From Rhodopirellula baltica SH 1 (GTDB lineage: Bacteria > Planctomycetota > Planctomycetia > Pirellulales > Pirellulaceae), in the NCBI RefSeq assembly GCF_000196115.1, contig NC_005027.1:4960001-5024000 (forward strand): 64,000 bases of DNA, in the 5' to 3' direction. Positions within the stretch are counted from its first letter, which is position 1. The number at the start of each line of letters is the position of its first letter. The translations under genes and the position numbers were made by a program. The notes under the pieces were generated by a model. It worked only from the letters and a program-made list of their open reading frames with translations. It was not told the DNA's origin and did no database searches. Positions 52,956 to 61,611 of the stretch are shown here, one piece after another.

Positions 52956-54038
52956 TTATACTCGCTTCGCTTCCCGCAATGGAGAGCTGCAACCAATGCA
53001 GTCGTTGCCTCCTTCAACGATCACGTGGACGGAACCATTTTCATTGGAGACACACTGAATGTTGACCTCCAGAAAATTCCGTAGCACGTCGATGTGGGTT
53101 TGGCTGTGCAGCGACAAGGGTCCGGTGCGAAACTCACTGCGGTGTCCATTGCGTGCCGCCAAACCCATTGGCAACAACAATTGATCGGCTAGGTAAACGC
53201 CAACCGGTACATCGCTGGCCAAGTACGCACGGGCTTCGCGAAGTGCCGCACGAGCGACCTGTTCCGCTTTGACTCCGACCTTGCCAAATCCAATGATCAG
53301 TTCGCTGATATTGTCAAACCCCAGCTCGATCATCACGACGTTGCCGGGACCGCCGGACTGCTGAACATCGACCACCTGGAATGCCTTCTGTCCCCATCCG
53401 GTTTTCCTCGCGATCACATCACACTCCCGCTGGCCAACCGTTTCTGGAATCCTGGAAACCAATGCGGTGACTTTCGGTTGCAGGCTACCGGCTCGGTCCG
53501 TCAGTGCCAGTCCCGTGATCCCTGTGGAGGGCTCAACCTTCATCACGATTCTACCGCCGCCGGCTGGATAGAACCCATGAGATTCAATCTCAGCCTCGAC
53601 TTTCGCGTTCATCCCAGCCAGCAATGGCAAGTAGCAACGCAAGAAGAAATCAAATGGTGGTGCCCAAGAGGCGTGAGTCCCGCCACCGATCGTGATCGTG
53701 GAAGGAGCATCGGCGTGCAGAAGAACCGGCAAGATGGTTTGAGCCACCAAGACAGCGCTGCCCGCCGACCCCACTTCAAAGTGATGGTCACCGCCGGACA
53801 ATTGACCGGGCACCAAAGTCAATTCGCCCGAACCAAGCTGGTCTCCGCTGACTTCGCCAGAACATACCTGTTGGATCGCGCGAACACCTGCCAGATGTTG
53901 ACGAAGCAAACCTGGTTTCTTGCGACCGCCGCGAATGTTGGTGAGTCGGATGGGTTGCCCCGTCACCGCCGCAAGGGCGAGCGAAGAGCGAACAATCTGC
54001 CCGCCTCCCTCGCCCTCGCTTCCGTTGATTTCAATCAT
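52956..54038 (-). CDS. rtcA: RNA 3'-terminal phosphate cyclase RtcA
   Basis: A 360-residue enzyme that converts RNA 3'-phosphate ends to 2',3'-cyclic phosphates using ATP. The start is the ATG at 54038, giving MIEINGSEGEGGGQIVRSSL, the family N-terminus with its Gly-rich loop. RGGRKKPGLLRQHLAGV and GGGTHASWAPPFDF are further signature regions. The C-terminal SLHSQTHIDVLRNFL carries the His expected to be adenylylated. The start overlaps the rtcB stop by 8 nt, so the two are translationally coupled. The rtcB-rtcA order is as in many RNA-repair operons. Confidence 0.93.
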   Translation of the reverse strand: MIEINGSEGEGGGQIVRSSLALAAVTGQPIRLTNIRGGRKKPGLLRQHLAGVRAIQQVCSGEVSGDQLGSGELTLVPGQLSGGDHHFEVGSAGSAVLVAQTILPVLLHADAPSTITIGGGTHASWAPPFDFFLRCYLPLLAGMNAKVEAEIESHGFYPAGGGRIVMKVEPSTGITGLALTDRAGSLQPKVTALVSRIPETVGQRECDVIARKTGWGQKAFQVVDVQQSGGPGNVVMIELGFDNISELIIGFGKVGVKAEQVARAALREARAYLASDVPVGVYLADQLLLPMGLAARNGHRSEFRTGPLSLHSQTHIDVLRNFLEVNIQCVSNENGSVHVIVEGGNDCIGCSSPLREAKRV

Positions 54039-55563
54039 CCGCTTTGCTCGCATCCTTGATCACGAACCGTGCTTTCAAACGAGCCACCTCGCTTGCCAAT
54101 CCAGCCGACTTCACCGACCGCAGGACTTCATTGAAGTCTTTGTATGCCGCAGGCGCTTCGTCGATCGGGTACTTGCGACAATTGCTCAAGATATCGTTGG
54201 AATCGAATTCCGAATCCACCGTCGCTTGATCCAACACACGTTTGGCGTGACGACGTCCGAGCGTCCGTCCCGCACCATGATTGACGCTGTAACAAGATGC
54301 CGACGCACCTTCATCGGCCACCATCACGGCTGACCCATCGCGTGGATTTCCCGGCAACAAAATCGGGTGTCCGGATTTTGCAAACGGAGTGTTGGCAAGC
54401 GAGTGATGCCCACCTGGCATCGCTCGCGTGGCTCCCTTTCGATGCACCCATGCCGGTTGATTGTCCACGATTTCCTTTCGAGCAATGTTGTGACTGATGA
54501 AGTAAACCAGGTTCCCGCGTGTTCCCGGAATCACTTCCTGGAACGCTTCCAATACGAGGGCATTGATCAGCAAATGGTTCACGGTCGCGAAGTTCGCTCC
54601 CAATGCCATGTCATCGAGGTAGTCATTCGCTTCATCTGTTCCCAAAGGAGCGTAGACCAATTGGCGATCGCCCGCAGGAAGCGGAATCCCCCACCGGTCA
54701 AACTTGTCCTGCAAGGTACGGAATTGCCCCGACGCCAAGTTGTGCCCGAACCCTCGCGATCCACAATGCGACAAGAACGCCACGTTGCCATCACGCAACC
54801 CAAACGTTTGAGCCACTTCGCGAGCACGGTCGTTGTCGCCAACTTCCACCACTTCACATTCCCCGAAGTGGTTCCCGCCTCCATACGAACCCAATTGCTG
54901 CATCTTGTCACTGAAGTTACTCATGTGACGATGGCTTAGGATCGTGTCGAGGCGATTCTCCAGCGCCAACTGCGTGTCATCATGTCCAACATGGTACGAG
55001 TCTTCACATCGGTGTGACCAACTGGTTGGAATCCCAAGAGCGTGACACACATCGTCACTCGCACCTTCGGTCACCAATTGCTTTCCGAGTGTTCGGTTGA
55101 CGTGCCGTGCTTTGGTCACGCTGCGTTGTCCCTTGCCCGCACCCGTCGGTGTGCGTTGGCAGATCGCCGAGATCAACGCTCGACGAACCTTGCGGTCCTC
55201 GATCGCTTCGGCGGGAAGATCCAATTGCAGCAAACTCATCGAACACTTGATGTCGACACCAACCGGACCGGGATAGATGTGTGTGGGCGAAACCATCACG
55301 CAACCGACCGGTGCTCCATAACCACAGTGCGCGTCTGGATTCAAAACCAAATCAGTCACACCGGGAGCCAACCGTGAGTTGACCGCTTGCTGCAAACACA
55401 AGTCGTCAAAGGTTTCGCGAATCGACTCGGTTCCGAAGACGCGAATGGGTGGAGTCGTTTCCGTCCGAAGCAACGCGGTCGCTTCGCCGGTCGCAACCAT
55501 TCCAGGACCGGAGTACAGGTTCCGCGAGTCCGTGTTCGGACGGGTCTTGGTCGAAGTCGTCAT
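54031..55563 (-). CDS. rtcB: RNA-splicing ligase RtcB
   Basis: A 510-residue 3'-phosphate RNA ligase (GTP and Mn2+ dependent). Metal and active-site motifs are intact: NPDAHCGYGAPVGCVM, GPVGVDIKCSM, SYGGGNHFGE, SHCGSRGFGHN, SHNIARKE, and VNHGAGRTLGR, whose His accepts the guanylyl group. It joins broken RNA ends, for instance tRNA halves made by toxins or stress nucleases. It is first gene of the rtcB-rtcA unit behind a sigma54-type promoter at 55610-55625, with the activator gene rtcR divergent 184 nt away. Confidence 0.95.
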   Translation of the reverse strand: MTTSTKTRPNTDSRNLYSGPGMVATGEATALLRTETTPPIRVFGTESIRETFDDLCLQQAVNSRLAPGVTDLVLNPDAHCGYGAPVGCVMVSPTHIYPGPVGVDIKCSMSLLQLDLPAEAIEDRKVRRALISAICQRTPTGAGKGQRSVTKARHVNRTLGKQLVTEGASDDVCHALGIPTSWSHRCEDSYHVGHDDTQLALENRLDTILSHRHMSNFSDKMQQLGSYGGGNHFGECEVVEVGDNDRAREVAQTFGLRDGNVAFLSHCGSRGFGHNLASGQFRTLQDKFDRWGIPLPAGDRQLVYAPLGTDEANDYLDDMALGANFATVNHLLINALVLEAFQEVIPGTRGNLVYFISHNIARKEIVDNQPAWVHRKGATRAMPGGHHSLANTPFAKSGHPILLPGNPRDGSAVMVADEGASASCYSVNHGAGRTLGRRHAKRVLDQATVDSEFDSNDILSNCRKYPIDEAPAAYKDFNEVLRSVKSAGLASEVARLKARFVIKDASKADD

Positions 55564-55609
55564 GTGAATCTCGAATCAAAGAAAGATGCTTGTTGTTGCA
55601 CACAGCTAA

Positions 55610-55625
55610 AGCATCGCCTGTGCCA
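55610..55625 (-). promoter_or_regulatory. Sigma54-type promoter for rtcBA
   Basis: On the minus strand TGGCACAGGCGATGCT matches the -24/-12 consensus TGGCACGRNNNTTGCW at all but two positions, with GG and GC exactly 10 bp apart. It lies about 47 nt before the rtcB start, so transcription would begin near 55598. RtcR is a sigma54 activator, which fits. Confidence 0.72.
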
Positions 55626-55747
55626 AACCAACGACGATTCCACTAAGCAACTACTCATCAAGCACTTACGAACAACGAAGCTTTCCAACCCAGCAACCGA
55701 AATCAAAGAAACCCTATCCTGCCAGATCCCTGCTTATACTGTGATCT

Positions 55748-57364
55748 ATGAACAAAAAATGCGTCGTCATCGGTTTACTCGGAGTCCATTTGGATCAACC
55801 TCGGAAATCTCGTGATCGATGGGCCACGTGGCGTCCGACCGTTGCGATCTGCCAGCAAGAGGACTTGATCGTCGATCGATTCGAGCTGATCGTCGAACGC
55901 CGCTATTCCAAGCTTGCCAATCAGGTGATTCAGGACATCGAAACCGTCTCACCCGAGACGTCCGTGCGAGCCCATCCGGTCACCCTCAAAGACCCTTGGG
56001 ATTTGGAGGAGGTTTACGCGGGACTGCATCAGTTCTCTCGCGAGTACGCGTTTGATACCGACGCCGAAGACTATTTGATGCATATCACCACGGGGACGCA
56101 CGTCGCACAGATCTGCCTGTTCCTGCTGACGGAGTCCCGGCACTTGCCCGGGCGGCTGATTCAAACGTCGCCGCCACCGGGACGAGGCCGGTCAAAACAA
56201 GCCGAAGCCGCCTCGGTTCAGGGGACGTTCCAAATCATCGACTTGGATCTGTCCCGCTACGACGAACTGGCCAAGCGTTTTCGGCAGGAACACGATGAAG
56301 CACGCTCGATCCTGAAACGTGGTATCGAAACGAAAGACGAATCCTTCAATGCCTTGATTGATCGAATCGAGAAAGTCACGTTGGCGACCAAAGCTCCCAT
56401 CCTGATGTCGGGACCAACCGGTGCAGGCAAAACGCAACTCGCCAAACTGATCTACGAACTCAAGCACAGCCGGCGTCAAGTCAGCGGCCCATTCATCGAA
56501 GTCAACTGCGCAACGATCCGAGGCGAACAGGCCATGTCCGCCTTGTTCGGTCACACCAAAGGAGCTTTCACCGGGGCGAACTCCGCCCGTGCGGGACTGC
56601 TCAAATCCGCGGATGAAGGCATGCTGTTTCTCGACGAAATCGGCGAACTCGGACTCGATGAACAAGCCATGTTGTTGCGTGCGATCGAAGAGAAGGAGTT
56701 CACACCAGTTGGTTCCGACCAAAGCATCCACAGCGACTTTCAATTGATCGCGGGAACGAATCGCGATTTGATGGCCGAAGTCAGTGCAGGAAAATTTCGT
56801 GAAGACTTGTTGGCAAGGATCAACCTTTGGTCCTTTCGACTTCCCGGACTGAGCGAACGAAGAGCTGACATCGATCCCAACCTGGACTACGAACTGCAAC
56901 AATTCACTCGCAACAATGGCCAGAAGATCACGATCAGCAAAGAGGCTCGCAAAGCGTTCCTTGATTTTGCCATGGATCCAGCGACTCCTTGGAACGCGAA
57001 TTTTCGTGATCTCAATGCGGCTGTGACCCGAATGGGAACGCTGGCCGAAGGCGGGCGCATCACAATCGACTTGGTAACCGAAGAAATCGCCCGACTGCGA
57101 TCAAGCTGGCAAACAACGGACGCTCGCGGTGACGACGACGTCTTGACCAGTTGCTTGGATGATTCGCAAATCGCACAGCTCGATCATTTCGACCGCGTGC
57201 AGCTCGCCGAGGTCATCCGAGTTTGCCGCCAAAGCCGATCGCTATCACAAGCCGGCCGCACCTTGTTCGCGGTCTCAAGAAAAGCCAAGGCAAAACCCAA
57301 CGACGCCGACCGATTGCGAAAGTACCTGCAACGCTTCGGCTTGAGCTGGGATGAGCTGCTCTGA
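55748..57364 (+). CDS. rtcR: Sigma54-dependent RNA-repair activator RtcR
   Basis: A 538-residue bacterial enhancer-binding protein. Residues 1-180 are the RtcR regulatory domain (CARF-like; VVIGLLGVHLDQPRKSRDRW, HITTGTHVAQICLFLL), thought to bind an RNA-derived ligand. The AAA+ domain has Walker A GPTGAGKT (222-229), GAFTGA (272-277) for sigma54 contact and Walker B GMLFLDE (291-297). The C-terminal helices (SLSQAGRTLFAVSRKAKAKP) form the DNA-binding Fis-like domain. It is divergent from rtcB and should activate it upon RNA damage. Confidence 0.94.
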   Translation: MNKKCVVIGLLGVHLDQPRKSRDRWATWRPTVAICQQEDLIVDRFELIVERRYSKLANQVIQDIETVSPETSVRAHPVTLKDPWDLEEVYAGLHQFSREYAFDTDAEDYLMHITTGTHVAQICLFLLTESRHLPGRLIQTSPPPGRGRSKQAEAASVQGTFQIIDLDLSRYDELAKRFRQEHDEARSILKRGIETKDESFNALIDRIEKVTLATKAPILMSGPTGAGKTQLAKLIYELKHSRRQVSGPFIEVNCATIRGEQAMSALFGHTKGAFTGANSARAGLLKSADEGMLFLDEIGELGLDEQAMLLRAIEEKEFTPVGSDQSIHSDFQLIAGTNRDLMAEVSAGKFREDLLARINLWSFRLPGLSERRADIDPNLDYELQQFTRNNGQKITISKEARKAFLDFAMDPATPWNANFRDLNAAVTRMGTLAEGGRITIDLVTEEIARLRSSWQTTDARGDDDVLTSCLDDSQIAQLDHFDRVQLAEVIRVCRQSRSLSQAGRTLFAVSRKAKAKPNDADRLRKYLQRFGLSWDELL

Positions 57365-57371
57365 ACGTGGG

Positions 57372-57387
57372 ATAGGCTTCCAGCCTG
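57372..57387. repeat. Short palindromic repeat, copy 2
   Basis: ATAGGCTTCCAGCCTG, identical to 6350-6365, 7 nt after the rtcR stop. No gene was seen from here to 57534. Confidence 0.5.
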
Positions 57388-57534
57388 CCATCCCCGTCAA
57401 GACAGTGCGTGAGCCCTCCGGTTCCTCACCGGGTAGCTCGCGCCGCACCGCTAAGCGAGTCGCTTGCTGTTCTTGGCTCCCTTCGAGGTGCAATGATTCT
57501 GGCAGACGCAGATCTTGGTTTAAATCAATGCGTC

Positions 57535-57722
57535 ACCTCTCCCCCGGCGAAGCTGGGGGAGAGGTCGAACGGGCCGATCGAGGCCCTGTTCGGGTGAGGG
57601 GGCGATGCACAGCAAACTTGGCTTCACAAATCGCGAGACCCCCTCACCCGGATCTCGCTGAACGCTTGCTCCGACCTAGTATATCGCTGTTGCTCTCCCC
57701 CAACTTCGTCGGGGGAGAGGTG
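57535..57722. repeat. Nested palindromic element
   Basis: Hairpin 1 spans 57535-57565 with 11-bp arms (ACCTCTCCCCC and complement). A 12-bp pair, CGGGTGAGGGGG at 57591-57602 and its perfect complement at 57639-57650, encloses about 36 bp. Hairpin 2 at 57693-57719 has 9-bp arms (CTCTCCCCC). The whole stretch is nearly symmetrical about 57620. A degenerate relative lies at 48259-48335. No coding potential was recognised. Confidence 0.75.
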
Positions 57723-57790
57723 ACTGAAAATACACGCACTGCAGAAGGCGGTGGAGATCTCAAGTTTCGAACGGCTCACACAAGACCTAA

Positions 57791-57906
57791 CAGGCTGTTG
57801 AATTATTGAGCCGCACCGCGTTAGCGGCGGTTGATTAGACGCCAACCGGGGCTAACGCCCAACGGCTGATGATTGTCATTCGGTATGCGACTAAATCAAC
57901 AGCCTG
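57791..57906. repeat. MITE-like element with terminal inverted repeats, copy B
   Basis: A 116-bp element bounded by CAGGCTGTTGAATTA and TAAATCAACAGCCTG, which pair at 13 of 15 bases. The interior has GAGCCGCACCGCGTTAGCGG, a small palindrome, and CAACGGCTGATGATTGTCAT. It matches copies at 48616-48723 and, inverted, 61491-61588. It encodes nothing and ends just before the transporter gene. Confidence 0.78.
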
Positions 57907-57917
57907 CTAACCGTACA

Positions 57918-58946
57918 TCACTCGGCCGTATCCTTGTTCCCCTTCGCCAACCAAGCATCGGCGACCACCGTGTCCCAGACCAACTGAGTGATGTGGTAAA
58001 CGATCATTGGCAACACGCTGACTCCCAGGTCCATGGACGCTTGCAGGCCAATCGCAAGCGTTTTCTGACTGGCCGAGAAACCCACCGCGATTTGTGTCTC
58101 GCGCCCCCGGCCTAAGATCCAACGCGTGAACAGGATCCCAATCAACAAGCACACCAAGTGAATCACAGATGCGGCCGCAATCAGTTGAGCAAACACGGCC
58201 ACGCCGTCTTCCTCGGTGATGGAAACCAACTTGTCAGCGGTGGTCACGGCGCCGAACAGCACCATGATCAGGATGCCTCCCTGAGCTGCCCAGGACAAAG
58301 TCGGCTTGGCTCGATCGGCCCACTCGGCCCATCCCCAATGCCGCATGCACTGGGCCAATGTCAACGGTGCCACCACCACCAATCCTAGCTTGATCGCCTG
58401 GCTCGCCAGTGTCTGACCACCCGATCCGTCGCCACCAACGGCTGCCCCGATCTCCTGCAGCCCGCGAGTGAGCTCCGCCACCGCTTCGGTGTCCGAAACC
58501 AACCACCATCCCAGCGGGATCACACCGACGCAGGCGAGATTGGTCACGACCGTAGTCAACATCGGGATCGAATCGTCACCGCCAGCTCGACGCGTCCACA
58601 CCATCGCCGACGCGAGCGTGCATGGCACCAACGACGCCACATAGAACGACAACTTCCATTCTGGTGCGATCCATCCTGCAATCCACCATGCGGCCAAAGG
58701 GACCGCCACTGTGTTCAGGCTGACCGCTGCCAACACCGCGGTCGGTCTCCGCACCGCATCGGTCACCGAACGCAAAGGCAGCGTCATGCCCGAGGCCCAC
58801 ATCACGGCGAACACCACCGCACTGCGAAGCCAGTCCTGCTCCGCCACCGGTCGAAGGTAATCAGCGGCGGTGAATCCAATCGCGAACAAGACCGCCAACG
58901 TCAGAAGAAACCCGTGCCGTCGTCCCCAGGCCAAAAGTGGTTTCAT
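57918..58946 (-). CDS. BASS/SBF-type transporter
   Basis: A 342-residue membrane protein with about ten hydrophobic segments, of the bile acid:sodium symporter/SBF-like superfamily (CPA-like fold). Visible landmarks are SAVVFAVMWASGMTLPLRSV near the start, LVPCTLASAMVWTRRAGGDD in the middle and ASQKTLAIGLQASMD near the end, matching the family's two crossing-helix regions. The substrate is unknown. It starts 5 nt after the isomerase-like gene, so the two form an operon; the transporter may import what that enzyme uses. Confidence 0.8.
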   Translation of the reverse strand: MKPLLAWGRRHGFLLTLAVLFAIGFTAADYLRPVAEQDWLRSAVVFAVMWASGMTLPLRSVTDAVRRPTAVLAAVSLNTVAVPLAAWWIAGWIAPEWKLSFYVASLVPCTLASAMVWTRRAGGDDSIPMLTTVVTNLACVGVIPLGWWLVSDTEAVAELTRGLQEIGAAVGGDGSGGQTLASQAIKLGLVVVAPLTLAQCMRHWGWAEWADRAKPTLSWAAQGGILIMVLFGAVTTADKLVSITEEDGVAVFAQLIAAASVIHLVCLLIGILFTRWILGRGRETQIAVGFSASQKTLAIGLQASMDLGVSVLPMIVYHITQLVWDTVVADAWLAKGNKDTAE

Positions 58947-58951
58947 TCAGT

Positions 58952-59971
58952 TCAAGCCTGCGCGGCCGAGGCTTGCTGGGCCGCTTCGACCGCTTTCGCG
59001 ATCACGTCACGCGATTTCTGGCAACCTTCCGCGGCGACCTTTTCCGCGGGCAGCTTCCAATAAGTCGGATTGAACAACTCCAACGAAAACGTGCCAACAA
59101 ATCCGTTGCGAAGCAACATGGAAATGGTGCCGACCAAGTCACACACTCCATCGCCCGGGTACACGCGATCTTTGTCGGCGATCACATCGATGCCGGGCTG
59201 AGCGGGATAGTCATTGATGTGGAACAGCGGCATGCGTGAGGCTTCGATCATGCCCAGCGACGACATGTCATTGCCGCCTTTGTAAATGTGATAGAAATCC
59301 GGCAGCACCGCGGCGGACGGGTGAGCCGCCGCCGTCGAGACGTAAGCCAACTCTGCCAACCGATGCAGCACCGGCGAGAAACCCCAAAGCTCCAGCAACG
59401 GTGTCACTCCCATCGTGTCGCCAAGCTCCAAAATCGCCCGGTAACGTTCACCGATTGTCTCCAGCGACGGCGCACCACCATCACCAAGTTCTTCCTTTCG
59501 ATGAACGCCGATCGGAGGCGCGGCCATTTGCTTGCCGCCGAGCGAAGCGACCAACTCCATGTCCCGCTTGGCCTCCTCCAAACCAGCTTGGCGTGCCGCC
59601 GGATCGTCAACGATCCAACGAGCAAAACCGATCGCGCCGACAACATTCAATCCTGAATCGTCGAGTTGTTTCTTCAAATCAGAAACGCTGCCGCCACCAT
59701 CGACATAGCTTCGCAGATCGCGAATCCATGGTTCGATCCCATCAAACCCAGCTTTGGAAACGACCTCGATTTGCTGGGGCACGGTCAAGTTGTGTCCGCG
59801 AAGCGTGCTGGTGTTCATTGCCAGCGGTGGCGTCGGAATCGCGTCGACCGACGATTTCGCCGCCGTCAGCGTCGTGGGTGACTCGGACGCGAAAAGTTGC
59901 GAGGCGGGCAGTGCGGCGGCGACAGTTGAGGCCGCCAACAACGCTTGGCGACGAGGAAAGGTGTTCGACAT
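58952..59971 (-). CDS. Exported sugar phosphate isomerase/epimerase-like TIM-barrel protein
   Basis: A 339-residue xylose isomerase-like TIM barrel protein. The N-terminus (FPRRQALLAASTVAAALP) resembles a Tat signal, ending near FASES. GHNLTVPQQIEVVSKAGFDG and IEPW begin the barrel; ELWGFSPVLHRLAELAYV, DFYHIYKGG and FHINDYPAQPG supply likely metal-binding Glu, Asp and His. The C-terminal FVGTFSLELFNPTYW is also typical. Substrate unknown; secreted isomerases of this type are frequent in planctomycetes. It is followed by the transporter gene after 5 nt. Confidence 0.8.
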   Translation of the reverse strand: MSNTFPRRQALLAASTVAAALPASQLFASESPTTLTAAKSSVDAIPTPPLAMNTSTLRGHNLTVPQQIEVVSKAGFDGIEPWIRDLRSYVDGGGSVSDLKKQLDDSGLNVVGAIGFARWIVDDPAARQAGLEEAKRDMELVASLGGKQMAAPPIGVHRKEELGDGGAPSLETIGERYRAILELGDTMGVTPLLELWGFSPVLHRLAELAYVSTAAAHPSAAVLPDFYHIYKGGNDMSSLGMIEASRMPLFHINDYPAQPGIDVIADKDRVYPGDGVCDLVGTISMLLRNGFVGTFSLELFNPTYWKLPAEKVAAEGCQKSRDVIAKAVEAAQQASAAQA

Positions 59972-60155
59972 CGAGGCAGCATCCTGAGGAATGAAAACCC
60001 ACAGTGTATTTCAAATGAAGACCAAACGGTCGGTTGCTTTGCGTTCGCTCCCAGCGGAGCAGCGTGAGTCGCCCGGTCTTCCCCTCTTAGCGGAGCGGCG
60101 CGAGCCGCCCGGTTCCGCGTCACCGGAGAGCTCCCGCCCTTCCACTACAAAACCC

Positions 60156-60713
60156 CTAAGTCGCCCCGAGCAGATCGTAGCTCCACTGCCGCGTTGGACC
60201 ACCAGCGGATTGATCCGGCACGAACCGTATTCCACCATCAGAGTCCGAATCACGAACCGATTGGGTTTGCCCCAACAACGATGTCGCGAGCATGTTTTCC
60301 GCCGCGTACTGGGTTCCTAAATTGGCAACGGGATGCTCCTTGGCATCCGAGGCGGACATTCTCACTGCCCAATCGAATCGAACGCGGGGAGATTCTGAAT
60401 CGCTCTCCTCCGCATCCGCCTTTTCCAACACTTGCACGCTGACACTGAAGTGACTGCTGCCGGCACAGCCGACTCCCAGGATCGTCGGCACACCTTCGAT
60501 GGTTTCGGTCGACAACTGCTGAAGTGCTGGCGAGGCGGGCCAATCCTGATCGGATGAACCTTCCACGCTGCGAGCTTCGGCAACCTCGCCCGTTTCGGAC
60601 TGCCAGCGAACGATGTGGGCGTAGCGATCTTGTTGCCACTCAAACCGGATTTGCAAACTCCCATTTTCGGTTTGCAACTGGTGGGCGGGAGGCGTCGAGA
60701 TGGAAGAAGACAT
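60156..60713 (-). CDS. Hypothetical protein downstream of hisH
   Basis: A 185-residue protein from the ATG at 60713 (MSSSISTPPAHQ); the frame extends to 60863, but that part overlaps hisH. The sequence is soluble, with no signal peptide, no cysteine motif apart from GVGCAGSSHFSVSVQV, and no known domain. It is 32 nt after hisH and may be co-transcribed. Planctomycete genomes often carry such beta-rich small proteins. Function not recognised. Confidence 0.6.
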   Translation of the reverse strand: MSSSISTPPAHQLQTENGSLQIRFEWQQDRYAHIVRWQSETGEVAEARSVEGSSDQDWPASPALQQLSTETIEGVPTILGVGCAGSSHFSVSVQVLEKADAEESDSESPRVRFDWAVRMSASDAKEHPVANLGTQYAAENMLATSLLGQTQSVRDSDSDGGIRFVPDQSAGGPTRQWSYDLLGAT

Positions 60714-60745
60714 GCGAGTGTGCTCGTGGTTGGATGGCGAATGAA

Positions 60746-61363
60746 TCAGGCGACTTCGACCGGCGCGGTCGCGAAACGCTGCATCAATCGCAGTCCGTCT
60801 CCCTGGCTCTTCTCGGGGTGGAACTGGGTCGCCATCAAATTGCCACGACGCACGGCGGCACAAAACTCGCCACCGTAATCACATGTCAATGCGACCACCG
60901 ATGGATCGGCCGGGCGAACGAAATAGGAGTGGACAAAGTAGAAATGCGTTCCGGATTGAATCCCGAGGTCGGCACCGGCGTCCTTCACATCGACCGCGTT
61001 CCAACCCATGTGTGGGACCTTGAACTCGGCGGGCAATTCGAATGCGACCACATCGCCGCCCAACACGCCGAGCCCTTCGTGGGTGCCGCCCTCGAAGCCT
61101 TGCTCGAACAGCATCTGCAGCCCCAGGCAGATTCCCAAAAAGGGTTTGCCCGAAGCGATGAAATCTTTGATCGGCTTCTCCAGATCGCGGCGACGAATCT
61201 CGCCAATCGCATCCCCAAACGCTCCCACACCCGGCAGGATCAATCGCTCGGCCGCTGCGATCTGGCTAGCATCACTGGTGATCTCCGCCTCCACGCCCGA
61301 ACGTTCCACCGCCTTTTGGACACTGCGGAGGTTTCCCATTTGATAGTCAACGATGGTGATCAT
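60746..61363 (-). CDS. hisH: Imidazole glycerol phosphate synthase subunit HisH
   Basis: A 205-residue class I glutamine amidotransferase. The catalytic triad is visible: Cys 79 (FLGICLGLQMLFEQG), His 182 and Glu 184 (TQFHPEKSQ). The N-terminal IVDYQMGNLRSV and LPGVGAFGDAI are HisH signatures. It supplies ammonia to HisF for the fifth step of histidine synthesis. No hisF or other his gene lies in the window. The gene ends 32 nt before a hypothetical protein gene. Confidence 0.95.
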   Translation of the reverse strand: MITIVDYQMGNLRSVQKAVERSGVEAEITSDASQIAAAERLILPGVGAFGDAIGEIRRRDLEKPIKDFIASGKPFLGICLGLQMLFEQGFEGGTHEGLGVLGGDVVAFELPAEFKVPHMGWNAVDVKDAGADLGIQSGTHFYFVHSYFVRPADPSVVALTCDYGGEFCAAVRRGNLMATQFHPEKSQGDGLRLMQRFATAPVEVA

Positions 61364-61490
61364 GGGTGCCAGTCTTAAAAAAAAGCGGTTTCGCGGGAAT
61401 GTGGTGACGAGAGAACAAAGTCAAGAGAATCGTGTGCCATCGGTCGTTTTACAACATCAGCTTGCGAGTCCTAACCCGACGTGCGACGAC

Positions 61491-61588
61491 AGGTTGATTT
61501 ACTCAGTCTTTAGCCGACGGGCGTTAGCCCCGGTTTTTTGGTGATGGAACCAAGGGTACCTCCGCAACGGCTCAGTAAATCAACAGCC
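61491..61588. repeat. MITE-like element with terminal inverted repeats, copy C (opposite orientation)
   Basis: A 98-bp element bounded by AGGTTGATTTACTCAG and CTCAGTAAATCAACAGCC. The inner GCCGACGGGCGTTAGCCCCGG is the near complement of the same region in copy B, so this copy is inverted. It separates hisH from recQ; the rest of 61364-61611 has no gene. Confidence 0.72.
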
Positions 61589-61611
61589 GGCGAGCGGATG
61601 ACCGCCAAGAA

